From Papio anubis (lineage: Eukaryota > Chordata > Mammalia > Primates > Cercopithecidae): 64,000 bases of DNA. The notes under the pieces were generated by a model. It saw only the letters and a program-made list of their open reading frames with translations, did not search any database and was not told the DNA's origin. How positions within the stretch are numbered: position 1 is the stretch's first letter; each line of letters opens with the position of its first letter. Made by a program: the position numbers and the translations under genes. This document shows, piece after piece, positions 10,931 through 20,985 of this stretch. The stretch covers positions 83,863,392 to 83,927,391 of the forward strand of contig NC_044985.1 of the NCBI RefSeq assembly GCF_008728515.1, written 5' to 3'.

Positions 10931-11559
10931 TTATGGGAATTACAATTAATGTTCAGGTTCTTTGGTGGAGAGGCAGATTCACTGTTGTCATATTACCTAG
11001 TAATTTACATATAATCTTTTAGGTATAGCTAATGAAATTTTTTTAAAGACAAGGCAAAAATAAATTGCTTATTAATTGTTTATATTGCATAACATCTTAC
11101 ACTACCACTATTAGAAAATTATGAAAAAGCATTACTGTGATTAAAAATTTGTTCTAGGCTTCCAAATACTTTAAGTCAGTTTATGTGCTTTTTCTTGTTG
11201 TTGTTGTTGGAAGTACATGTGGTATGTTGGACTTAAATGAAAATAGTGGTAGTTCATTATCTTTGTCACTTTTTATTGTACTTTTGATAGTTGGTTTTGA
11301 TTAGAAAATGGCTCAATTATCTTTTAAGAAATATAGTCTGCTTTAACTTTTAACCAGTTGCTATTTTAAGTCTCCATTTTGAGGTACAAATAGAGACTGA
11401 TAAATCTCTTTAAGAAGTCCTCATCTTAACAAAGTTCTGAGACAACATTCTCAATATAATACACATTAGTTTCCTAGGTGAAGCTCTAATAAATTGTTTG
11501 TGCTGATCTTGCTTCATTAAGTTTCCTCTTCCCATAAATTTTGTTGCAATATTAATGTA
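10931..11559. other. AT-rich intergenic, unassigned
   Basis: Contains only a short (TTG)n run near 11198. No family or exon was recognised. Confidence 0.4.
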
Positions 11560-11603
11560 TTAGGCTAATGGCCAAAACCACAATTATTTTTGCACCTATC
11601 TGA
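11560..11603. mobile_element. MADE1 mariner MITE, half copy
   Basis: 'aatggccaaaaccacaatta' followed by 'tttttgcacctat' matches one arm of the 80-base MADE1 palindrome. The other arm is reduced to 'ttagg'. Intact MADE1 copies fold into hairpins and founded the mir-548 family. This copy lacks its partner arm and cannot form that hairpin. Confidence 0.65.
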
Positions 11604-13285
11604 TAACAATGATTGTCAATTCTTTTCATGATGGAATACTTAAATATTGGTAATATTTTCTCTAGGCCAGAGTTACTAACTAAAATCGTGGATGACTGGG
11701 TTTTTTTTTTTAAGCCAGAAAGTAAATGATCACATTTTGTAAAAATGTATCTGTCTATTACATGGATAATATATAAGAAGGAAGAGTGTAGGAAGGGAAG
11801 GAGAGATTCAATGGGAACTCTTGCCAAAGTCAAGGGGAAAAATAGTGTCTGAATCAGACAGTGACAATGATAATGGAGAGGGAGAATGGAACTAAAAACT
11901 TTTTGGATATATCCTGGGGAAGTACTTGGTGGTCAATTAGATATAAAGGACAAGGACTACTCAAGGGTAACTCAAGTTTCTTGTCAGGCTGACAGGGTGG
12001 AAATGGTGCCATCAGCACAGATTAGTAAGCAAGGATGAATCAACAGGTTTGGCAGGAAAAGAATTAATTCAAGCTTTAGCGATGTTGAGTGTGAGAGGTC
12101 TGTGGGTTGCAGAGCCACCAGGTATTATCAACCAGTGACAATTGCCAAAGGAGTACATGGTAAGATTATTTTTGTAATTATTTAAAAACTTCTCTGCCAT
12201 TGTCTCAAGTATGCCTTTCCTATTTCCCCCAGAGGAAACCAGAGAGGGGACAAATCTCCCAGACCCATTGAAGGTAAGAAAAGGGACAACCTGAGCTGGA
12301 AGTAACCTTGGGCCAATCCTAAAACCATGTGCAGATCCATGGAGGACTAATGTGGGACTTAATTTTTCTGTCTGTTATTTTAGATCGCATTTTTTTCTAA
12401 AATCACAGTACAGAATGTTTTCAAAACTGTAAGTCCCATCCTTTACAAGTTTTTCACATACAACTAAAAATTGTTGTCAGGGCATAGTCATTCATAATTC
12501 CTAGTTGGCCAACACAGAAATAATCAACATATAACAACAGTTCTACTAGATATCAGTACACAGCAATAAGCCAGCCAGTTCTTATATAAATGCAATGTAT
12601 AAAGCATTAGCAGCAGGCCCACGCTGGGCTTTTATTTTTAGTTGAGCTTAGCTGACCTTAAAATAGATTTGCATTGAGGGAAATGTAAAACTTCCTCAAA
12701 TATAGTACTACTTAATTCAGCATAAGCCATGGAGGGGAGGGTTGTGTCTCTAGGGAGAAGTTTTACATTCTAGTAACTATAAAAGTAAGGTCTAATACTA
12801 TGCTATTTCTCTAAAATTTTCATATTCTAGTACAGTTTATGAATGTATCTTTGAGCTTAATACAAATGCCACTAACTGGTGTGCCCCCTCAAAGATGTTC
12901 TCAACTCTGCTGTTAGATTTTTAGCACCTATTCTTAGAGTGATTGTTGTTTCATTTTGATAGCTATCCCTGAAATTTTGTTATGATGCCACTAGATGAAT
13001 TTTAAAAATATACTGTGACCAAACCATAGATGCTGTGCCCTAGGGGTACAAGATTGGCGGCAATTAATTGATTAATGGATATATCTTCTCTACCAATGAT
13101 TTTAGCTTTTGTAGCCACAACAGCACAAATACATCACAGTGGACAGCCTTACATAAATAAATTTTGTCTTCTGGGCCTTTGATTTCCCCATTCAACGCCT
13201 TACCATTTTAGGTTCTTTTGTTTCTGGTCCACCTATCAGTACCTGTCTCTGCTCCCTCAACAAAATCTATTAATATGTGCCAATT
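11604..13285. other. Intergenic, mostly unassigned
   Basis: No gene-like structure. The stretch at about 11840-12110 has the feel of an old interspersed repeat but could not be named. A poly(T) run lies at 11700-11711. Confidence 0.4.
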
Positions 13286-13289
13286 TTCT

Positions 13290-13415
13290 CAAATATTATT
13301 TCAGTTGTTCTTCCTAACAATCTGTGAAGTAGGTATTTTTATTACCCTTTCACTAAGGATAATACTACCAGGGGAAACTGAGGATCCAAGAGATTAAATA
13401 ATTTGCCTGAGTATA
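13290..13415 (-). mobile_element. MIR SINE, minus strand
   Basis: 'gtgaagtaggtatttttattaccc', 'ggggaaactgaggatccaagag' and 'ataatttgcctga' follow the reverse-complement MIR consensus order. Confidence 0.75.
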
Positions 13416-13424
13416 TTAGTCAAG

Positions 13425-13872
13425 GATCTCCAAAGAAACTATATGTCGTCTCTCATATATCTACATATCTCTCAGAGAGAGAGAGAGAGAGAGATAATGA
13501 AAAGGAGAGAAATTTATTATGAGGAACTGGCTCATGCTATTAGGAAAGCCAGTGGTGTAATTCAGTCCAAGTCTGAAGGCCTGAGAACCAAAATAAGCCA
13601 GTGATGTAAATCTTAGTCCAAGGGTAGGAGAAGACCAAAGTCCCAATTCAAACAAGAAGGCAAGAAGCAAAAGGAGGAAATTCCTCCTTCCTCCACCTTT
13701 TATGATTGGATGATGCCCTTCTACATTGAAGAAGGCAACCTAGTTACTGGGTCCACTAATTCAAATGCTAATTTTATCCAGAAACACCCTCACAGACACA
13801 CCCAGAAATGTTTAATCTGGGTACTACATGGCCAGTGAAGTTGACACATACAATTCACCATCACACTGAGGT
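13425..13872 (-). mobile_element. LTR-like repeat, minus strand (same family as 18065-18478)
   Basis: From 'ggatctccaaagaaact' through 'gagaaatttattatgaggaactggctca', 'tgaaggcctgagaacca' and 'ccagaaacaccctcacagacacacccag', ending 'gttgacacatacaattcaccatcaca'. Read in reverse it has the same block order as 18065-18478. The family is a common ancient mammalian repeat, probably an LTR; I do not assign a name. A (GA)n run at 13475-13494 lies inside. Confidence 0.7.
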
Positions 13873-14298
13873 AACCCAATGTATTGGAAATTTTATTGAA
13901 AATTAGAAATTTTAAAATCAGACCTAACTCCAAAACATCAGCCATCACACTTTGCCAATCTCATATGTTACCTGCCTAGACTCTTCCCAAGGTCTTTAGC
14001 TAAAGGAAATCCTTTAGTGAAAAAAAAATGGGATTTCTGGTGTGGAAGAGTCTGGGAAAACTAGACGTTCTCAGAAGATGTAGATTCTTTAGCTGTGGGA
14101 TTTACCAAGCCCCCAAAGGACATGTTGGTCTACTTAACAAACAATAATTTAGGCCCTTCATGTGCTAGACACTGTTCATTGTTATGGCAGAAACAAACAG
14201 ACATGAAACCAAATTCTGCCTCCTAAGAAGCTTATATTCCTCTGTATTTTTGTCTACCAAATATCACTCAATGGCACGCTATCCTAACAGAACAATTT
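13873..14298. other. Unassigned non-coding sequence
   Basis: No recognised feature. An A8 run lies near 14020. Confidence 0.4.
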
Positions 14299-14442
14299 GG
14301 CTCAGCTGGTGCAGTGACCCATGCCTGTAATCTCAGCTACTTGGGAGGCTGAGGTGGGAAGATCGTTTAAAAAGCCCAAGATTTTGAGTCCAGCTTGGGC
14401 CACATAGCAAAACCCTGGCTCTGAAATAACTAAAATAATAAA
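14299..14442 (+). mobile_element. Free left Alu monomer (FLAM-like)
   Basis: A single Alu-type unit, 'catgcctgtaatctcagcta', 'ttgggaggctgaggtgggaa' and 'ccagcttgggccacatagca', ends in an A-rich tail with no second monomer. It is strongly diverged, as expected for the oldest Alu-type elements derived from 7SL RNA. Confidence 0.75.
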
Positions 14443-14689
14443 TTGTTCGGTTAATTTTAAAAATTTGGCTTAATGAAAGCAGTAACAACCTAAGGTTTAT
14501 TAGGTGTAGGTTAGTACATGACTTATTTGGACCTATCTCAAGTGCATACACAGTGTATCAAGGACTGCCTTGAATGACAAAGGAAGAGTGTGGGTGGAAA
14601 AAGGAGCAGTCAGTAATCTATTTTTAAGACTACTAGAGTTCTATGAACTACTTATATTATACTGGGCATTGTTTTTGTTCATTATCATC

Positions 14690-15065
14690 CCCTCCTTGAA
14701 GAACCCACCCCTTGCATATGTGGTGAGATTCTCACAGAGCTATTATCACACAGCCCCACCTACTTTGGCCATAGGAGTGGGCACATGAGTCAGGTTATTC
14801 AATCATGGCTCTCAAGGTGTAGTGATTGGCCCAGAGATGCACATGTGGTCCAAGTGGAGCCAATCAAAGTCCATTTCTGGGACTGCCATATGGACACAGT
14901 AGAGGCAGCTATTTTTTCCACTGTGACTTCTAACCAGGTACTACAGGAAACTTGTCCACCATGTGGAGAGGGTATGCATGTGGAATAAAGACAAGCAGAG
15001 TCCAGAGATGGAAAGAGGCATAGAATTCTGATGACATCATTTGAATCCTTGGATATATTTCTTAG
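14690..15065 (+). repeat. Probable ancient interspersed repeat
   Basis: 'aaagacaagcagagtccagag' and 'tctgatgacatcatttgaatccttggat' are familiar from a common old mammalian repeat, but I cannot give the family name. No open frame of interest. Confidence 0.45.
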
Positions 15066-15143
15066 ACTCTCAGTTACATGAAACAAAACATTTTCTATGT
15101 ATCCATTTGGAAGGTTTTCTGTTTGTTTCATATAACTGAGAGT
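15066..15143. repeat. Inverted repeat (hairpin) at an L1 5' junction
   Basis: Left arm ACTCTCAGTTACATGAAAC at 15066 is the reverse complement, with one mismatch over about 22 bases, of GTTTCATATAACTGAGAGT ending at 15143. The loop is about 26-30 bases. The right arm lies only some 14 bases before the first recognisable L1 sequence. Confidence 0.85.
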
Positions 15144-15156
15144 TTAAGAAGCTGAT

Positions 15157-15668
15157 TATTGCAGCAATATGTACAATAACAAAGACTTGGAACCAATTCA
15201 AATGCCCATCAATGATAGACTGGATAAAGAAAATGTGACTGGCACATATATACCATGGAATACTATGCAGCCACAAAAAAGAATGAGTTCATGTCCTTTG
15301 CAGGGACATGGATGAAGCTGGAAACCACCATCCTCAGCAAACTAACACAGGAACAGAAAACCAAACATCACATGTTCTCACTCGTAAGTGGGAGTTGAAC
15401 AATGAGAACACATGGACACAGGGAGGGGAACATCACACACCAGGGTCTGTTGGCTGGTTGGGGGGAAGGGGAGGGAGAGCACAAGGACAAATAACTAATG
15501 CATGCAGGGCTTAAAATCTAGATGACGGGTTGATGGGTGCAGCAAAGTAACCACCATGGCACATGTATACCTATGTAACAAACCTGCATGTTCAGCACAT
15601 GTATCCCAGAACTTAAAGTAAAATAAACATAAATAAATAAATAAAATGCAAAAAAGAAAAAAAAAAGG
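15157..15668 (+). mobile_element. 5'-truncated primate L1 (L1PA-type) 3' end
   Basis: Begins in the last part of ORF2 ('ttattgcagcaatatg', 'ccatcaatgatagactgg'), then 'gccacaaaaaagaatgagttc', 'tgggagttgaacaatgagaac' and 'accatggcacatgtatac', ending in an AATAAA-rich tail from about 15624. Similarity to young primate L1 is high. It is about 500 bases long and not autonomous. Confidence 0.9.
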
Positions 15669-17440
15669 ACAAGTTAGGTTGAGTTCTGTTGCTTAGAACC
15701 AAGAGTCCTGACTTAAAAAAAAAAAAAAAAATCTGTGTTGCCCTTAAACCTTCCTGGTCATCCGTGAATGAAGCTGCTTCCTTAAATCTCTGAGGTGACA
15801 AAGCACAAAGCAGAGAGCCTGGGGCAGAGCCTCTGCTCTTCATTTGCTGCGCCCCATAAAAACAGCTATCTTGAATATGAGTTTACTGTGTCTCCCAGGT
15901 CTCTTCCGGAAGGATTTGGAGCAATCTTTGCCACTTTCGGGCAGTATCAAGGATATTGCTGAGGGCAGCATCTGTGGAATTCTAAGTATCCAAGGCAGCC
16001 TCACCTCCCTATTAGCAATTTAAGCAGTTTTTCCATCAGGTCTTAGGACTTGACCCTTTTTCTTTGCTCTGGCTCTCTACAGATGCTGAGCAATGACTTG
16101 AGATCACTGATCTAAGGTTTCTACCTCCACAAAGAGCAGTATTTTAGCTCATTCTTCTCGGTGATGAAAAAATTGACTTCCAACTATGAATAATCTGAAA
16201 ATAAGCATTTTGTGGACCCTCACTGACCATGGTTAAATCGGTAAGTCATTAATCAATTTCAGTTACCTGGCATGATGAGAGGGTGAGGTCTGAAAACTAT
16301 TGTCATGGCTGATATGTGGTCTATGGTTTCTGAGTCTGAAATTCGGTTACTTAAAACACATGCAAAAAGTAGCCGAGGTTTCAGCCTCACAAGCTCTGAT
16401 AATTTACCACTAAAAATAAGCGTGTGCTCAAGAGACAACTACTATGTAAACACTCTCAGAAAGATTTTTCAGCATCTGCATACAGAAGCTGCCATCCTAT
16501 ACCCAGAGAAGCTGAGGGCACAGCACACAAAGAACGCTTTATCTTTGGGGGAAGCCAGCATCTGCTGAGCATGAAGCAAAGGCAGGACAAAGGACTGCTT
16601 CTCTTATTCAGGCAGAGAAATGAAACGTGATTCATTGTTTTGTCTTAAGCAGTTGCACGTTTATTGTTCCATGGCTATGCTAAATATTGGAGCTTGCCTT
16701 TCGTTAGAAACTTAAGGCCTATCCCAAGCATCAAAGGTGGGCTACAAAATACTTATTGAGAAGCAGAGATGTTCAACATGGTTTGTTCTCACTGAGTACT
16801 CAGGTCCATGTCCAGCATACTACTTGGCACTTAGTAGGTGCTTAATTAATTGCATTGCTCACCCATCTTTCTATTAACACTGTTTTACCTTCCTTTTAGC
16901 AAATATGACTTATAAAAATCAGAACTATATGGCAGGTAAATTTGGACAGGAACACTATAAAATCAAAGGACTTTTTCCTTTACCTTGGGATGATTTTAAA
17001 TCTCAAGTCCCTCACTCGGGGTGTATTTGAAATATAACAATTTATGTACAGCTGAGCCATGAAATTTTTAGCATATAAAAACAGGACACACATTTGTGCA
17101 TGCTATTTTGTCCCCACTAGGATTTGCAAAGGGAGGGCGAGAAGAATTGACCAAAAGAACAGCTGTTTAGTGAGGCAGGAAGTTGAAAGTATTTAACTTA
17201 AAATTAGGTTTGGGGATTATCTGAGATCTTCAAAGAGGCATACAATTTGTATTCTTCATTATCACAAGTAAATAGGAGTAGGAGACTGCAATGTGTGTGA
17301 ATTTACTCTGTTGCGACAAGGAAGCCTCCAGAATTATCAGTTCATGGATCTATGGGTTTGGAATGTGAATTTTTGCCATGGATCTTACATCATCGTGATG
17401 ATGATGACTTGCTTTGGCCAGCCCGTCTGAGACACAGAAA
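15669..17440. other. Intergenic, mostly unassigned
   Basis: Contains an A18 run near 15714-15731 and a possible L2 3' tail at 16800-16865 ('ctacttggcacttagtaggtgctt'). An 87-codon frame at 16305-16568 shows no recognisable domain. No splice-bounded exon was recognised. Confidence 0.4.
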
Positions 17441-17451
17441 CTCCTGCCAAG

Positions 17452-17694
17452 ATGAGGAGGATGGGGAAAGATGTGTGGATGGCAGGGAAAACCATGCTGC
17501 TTGAAATCCTACTTATTCTGCTGGTTTACAAGTCTGAAAGCCTAAGCCTGCCCCCCACTATAGGTCAGACTTCCCAGAACAGACCAGCCTTCCAGCTGAA
17601 CCTCGCTCCTCGCCAGCCCACCCTGACCCCATATATTGCCGGGTTATTCACATCTACTACAACTAGATGTTGTAGCGAAATACTCCAGGCCTAA
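17452..17694 (+). other. Unassigned 80-codon ORF with hydrophobic N-terminus
   Basis: An ATG with A at -3 opens a frame reading MRRMGKDVWMAGKTM followed by the hydrophobic LLEILLILLVY, then a polar serine/proline/glutamine-rich remainder with two adjacent cysteines near the end. The layout resembles a signal peptide or anchor. I recognise no family. The surrounding DNA is not CpG-rich and shows no convincing promoter. A chance ORF in non-coding DNA is the more likely explanation. Confidence 0.15.
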
Positions 17695-18060
17695 ACTTGA
17701 GCGTCTCTACAGGCATCTTTTAAATTTAGGCAGATGGTTTAGTTTCTTTTCTCTTCTTTTGAGTTCATTTATGGTTTTGTGATTTTGTATAATTACACAT
17801 AACATTACCTAAGGAGGAGTAAGGTTTTTCATGGTTCCTAATTATCTAAGGTCTGATTCTTGCTTTTAGCACTTACGGAATTATAACTGACATTGCTGGC
17901 TAACTCCTTTCCATTCTTGCTCCCTAAATCGGAATTTATGAAGACTATCCCTTAATTCTAGGGCTCAGTAAGTCTCGTATAGGGAACTTAATGTCAGAAG
18001 CCCAGAATTTTAGAAACAATTCTGTGACTAATTAACTCCATAGACTTGAGTAAGTTCTGG
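17695..18060. other. Unassigned non-coding sequence
   Basis: No recognised repeat or gene signal. Confidence 0.4.
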
Positions 18061-18064
18061 ACTC

Positions 18065-18478
18065 TAAGACCTTATGAGGGTTCATTTTATATGTCAATTT
18101 GAGTGGGCTGTAATGCCCAGATATGTGGTCAAACACTAATCTGGATGTTTCTGTAAGGGTGTTTTTGGATTGGTGGACTTTGAGTAAAGCAGATTGCCAT
18201 TCATAACATGAGTGGTCCTCATCCAGTAAGTTGAAGACCAGAAAAGACCAAAAAGGCTAACTTACCCGATTAAGAGTGAATTCTGCAGCAGATGGTCAGC
18301 CTTTGGACTTTGAACTGCAACATCAGCCCATTCCTCAGTCTCCAGAGTGCCAGCCCACATTGCAGATTTTGGACCTGCTAGCCTGCAGAAGCACATGAAC
18401 CAATTCCTTAAAATCTCTCCCCCCACCACCAGTATTGATTCTGTTTTCTGGAGAACACTGACTAATGTAACCCTATAT
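18065..18478 (+). mobile_element. LTR-like repeat, plus strand (same family as 13425-13872)
   Basis: 'gagggttcattttatatgtcaattt', 'cccagatatgtggtcaaacac', 'gggtgtttttggattgg', 'agtaaagcagattgcc' and 'cagcctttggactttgaactg' lead to 'ctggagaacactgactaatg'. Start and end resemble LTR borders. It is a single copy with no partner LTR at provirus spacing in the same orientation. Confidence 0.7.
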
Positions 18479-19500
18479 TTTTTAAATTAAGGAAGAAACT
18501 GAATCCATTCCGCAGACATCACAGCTGATCCAAAGAACTAAAGAAATCATACGTGCAAAAAAAGATCTAAAATAAGTAATTTACTGAACAAATATAAGGA
18601 TTTATTTCAGTAAACCATGAACTTAAGAATTTATAGTGAAAATCAAAAATTTACTTAAAGTCAAGCAATTAGAAATTTCCTTTTCTGCAAATAGCCCTTC
18701 CATGAATTTTACAGTCCTCTCACTTTTCTCCTGAGTCATATTTTTTACTCAGAGTCACATATAACCGATGGATATTTTCGTACCACAAGTGAACCACCTT
18801 TTCCAAGTTGCTAAAGTTTAATCTGTTTTACAGGAAAGTCATCTTTTCCTGATGTATGTAAACAATTGATTTGTTTGTTATATGTTTGTTCCTTTTACCA
18901 GTGATGAGCGGAAAGCCAACAAAATTGATGGTTCAGTAGCTTCATCCATTTACCTGATAACCAGCCTTGGACCTGAAATCCAACCTCGTGGTCAAATAAT
19001 TCTCCCCCAGTCTACATATTGGCATGTTTCTCTCCTGTAGCTGACAAGGTGTGTGCTAAATACTTGCATGCAAAGAGTTGATTCCAAAATGCACCTATGT
19101 TGTCTTGTCCAACTTGGCTTTCCGGTTGCTAATGCTGTTTTGTCTGCTGGGACTCCACACCCTGCCTGATCATTCTTTTATGGTAATCTTTGCCCCCCTC
19201 AACCCACCACCACTGGCCTCTATTCATAGGTTCCTTTCTCTGCTCTAATCCCCACCCCCCTTGCTTCCAAATTAGAAGCCTTACAAACTTGCCAGAATCT
19301 ATCATCCTTGCCCCTGTGACCTCTCTTGGTCCACACTGTTTCATTTTAGTCTATATTTTTATTATATTTAAAGTAAATTACTTGAATTTCTAACAAACTT
19401 TTCGATATTTTCTACTATAGTAAACTCTTCAATATTATTTTATTTTGAACTCGTTAAGCAATCTTTTTATTTTATCTTTTGGCATTAATATTACCTAACA
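18479..19500. other. Intergenic, unassigned
   Basis: No family, exon or regulatory cluster was recognised. Pyrimidine-rich around 19180-19265. Confidence 0.4.
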
Positions 19501-19504
19501 GGAA

Positions 19505-19732
19505 AATGCACAATCATAAGTCTATAGCTCAATGAATTTTTCACAAAGCAAACATACCTGATGTGTAGCCAGCACCCACATTAAAAAACAGAACATTATC
19601 AGTACCCTAGAAGCCCCTTTTGTATCCCCTTCCAGCTGTGACCTCTCCCTAAAGGTAACCACTATCTTGACTTGCCTGTTTTTTAACTTCGTGCAGATGG
19701 AATCAAATACTATTGCAGTTGTCATGGATGTG
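19505..19732 (-). mobile_element. L1M fragment, minus strand (left part)
   Basis: 'cagcacccacattaaaaaacagaacattatc', 'ccctagaagcccc', 'ggtaaccactatcttgac' and 'gatggaatcaaatac' are a typical minus-strand view of the L1M 3' region. The matching continuation, 'tttgtgtgtctggtttcttccac', appears only at about 20195. Confidence 0.7.
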
Positions 19733-19734
19733 TG

Positions 19735-20194
19735 CCACTCAGATGTCCCTTCAGGAGAAAACCTGCAGCAAGCAGTGCAGTGAGCCCATGGCCTTTAGCT
19801 ATTGCACTATCAGGATCCATTGCAGAATTCCGCCAAAACCACACTCGCCCTAGGCTGCCCCCAGCCAATGACTGGGCATGGTAAAGGCACCAAAGCCAAG
19901 CTATTGCTGGCCAACATGGGATCCCCCTATGGGCAATCTTTGCTCTAGGGATCTCCATCAGCTTAGCCAGGTTTTCTCAGAGATGTCCCCCAGTCTAAGA
20001 TGCTTCCTACCTAACCCTCCTTCCTCCTCCCTTCTTCTTCCCCACTGTCCTCTCATAGGTGTCTGACTGGTATTGCTGCATGATGGCTCTCCTACCTGTA
20101 TCTACTTCCTCTCTCCCTTATTTATTGTAAGGTATCTCTTGGCCTTCAATTATCTCTTGGTGTCTGCTTGCTAGAAGAGCTGCACTGACCCAAG
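19735..20194. mobile_element. Probable insertion of ~460 bases inside an L1M
   Basis: The L1M text stops near 19732 and resumes near 20195, so the intervening piece is best explained as a later insertion. It is C/T-rich in its second half and has no open frame of note. It could be a solo LTR. I cannot name it, and the exact borders were not resolved. Confidence 0.45.
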
Positions 20195-20260
20195 TTTTGT
20201 GTGTCTGGTTTCTTCCACTTAAACTTAAATATTTTGAATTCACCTATGAGCAATTCTTTT
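20195..20260 (-). mobile_element. L1M fragment, minus strand (right part)
   Basis: 'tttgtgtgtctggtttcttccacttaaac' continues the L1M text that breaks off at 19732. Confidence 0.55.
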
Positions 20261-20830
20261 ATTAAAAAGTCTAATTATGCACCAATAAGGCTATTAAAAG
20301 TATACTTACATATGTTAAAATTTTAGAACTTACTGTAGACTCTTTTTCAACCTTGTGATTACATCTACTTTCCCAACCACCAGCCTCCTCGAGCCTCAGT
20401 CAAAGATCTAGCAGCCTGAAGTACATGTCTGATAAGAACACAGCCCAGAACCAGCTCAAAACTATCAACAGCTCATTATTCATATAACAAACATTAATAC
20501 CTACACCGTTCTGGGCATCGGGAGGGACGTGCCTTGGCATGCCAAATAACTTCCAGATTTAGTAGTCTGGATATAGACGACCCTATAATGTGGTTCCAGT
20601 CTGTCTTTTTGGGTGCATCTTCACATACCACATAATCACTCTTGAAGGTGTGTGTTTCTTCATTCTAGAGATTCCTTAGGGCTTCCCACTTGCGCAGGGC
20701 CAAACTTCAAAGCAGGTCTGGGCAAGACTGGAGTCCCTCCCTGATTGTACCCACAAAGTCAGAGTCAAGCTTTCACTTCAGCCTTCACACAGCGTTTGTG
20801 ATGCTGGTAATTAATACCGGAGAAAGGCCG
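20261..20830. other. Unassigned non-coding sequence
   Basis: No recognised repeat, exon or promoter. Confidence 0.4.
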
Positions 20831-20831
20831 T

Positions 20832-20985
20832 AGGTTATAGTGGGGAAAGCACTCGACTGAGAACTTAGAGTTCAAGACCCTGTTCTTCCATTTACTCCTT
20901 GTGATATGAACGAGTCACTTAATCTTTCTGAGCCTCATTTATACAATAAAGAGATCAAACTAGATTGATCTAAAGTCCTTTATTG
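20832..20985 (+). mobile_element. MIR SINE
   Basis: 'gaaagcactcgactgagaact', then 'cttccatttactccttgtgata', 'gagtcacttaatctttctgagcctca' and 'tacaataaagagatcaaac' follow the MIR consensus order. Confidence 0.75.
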
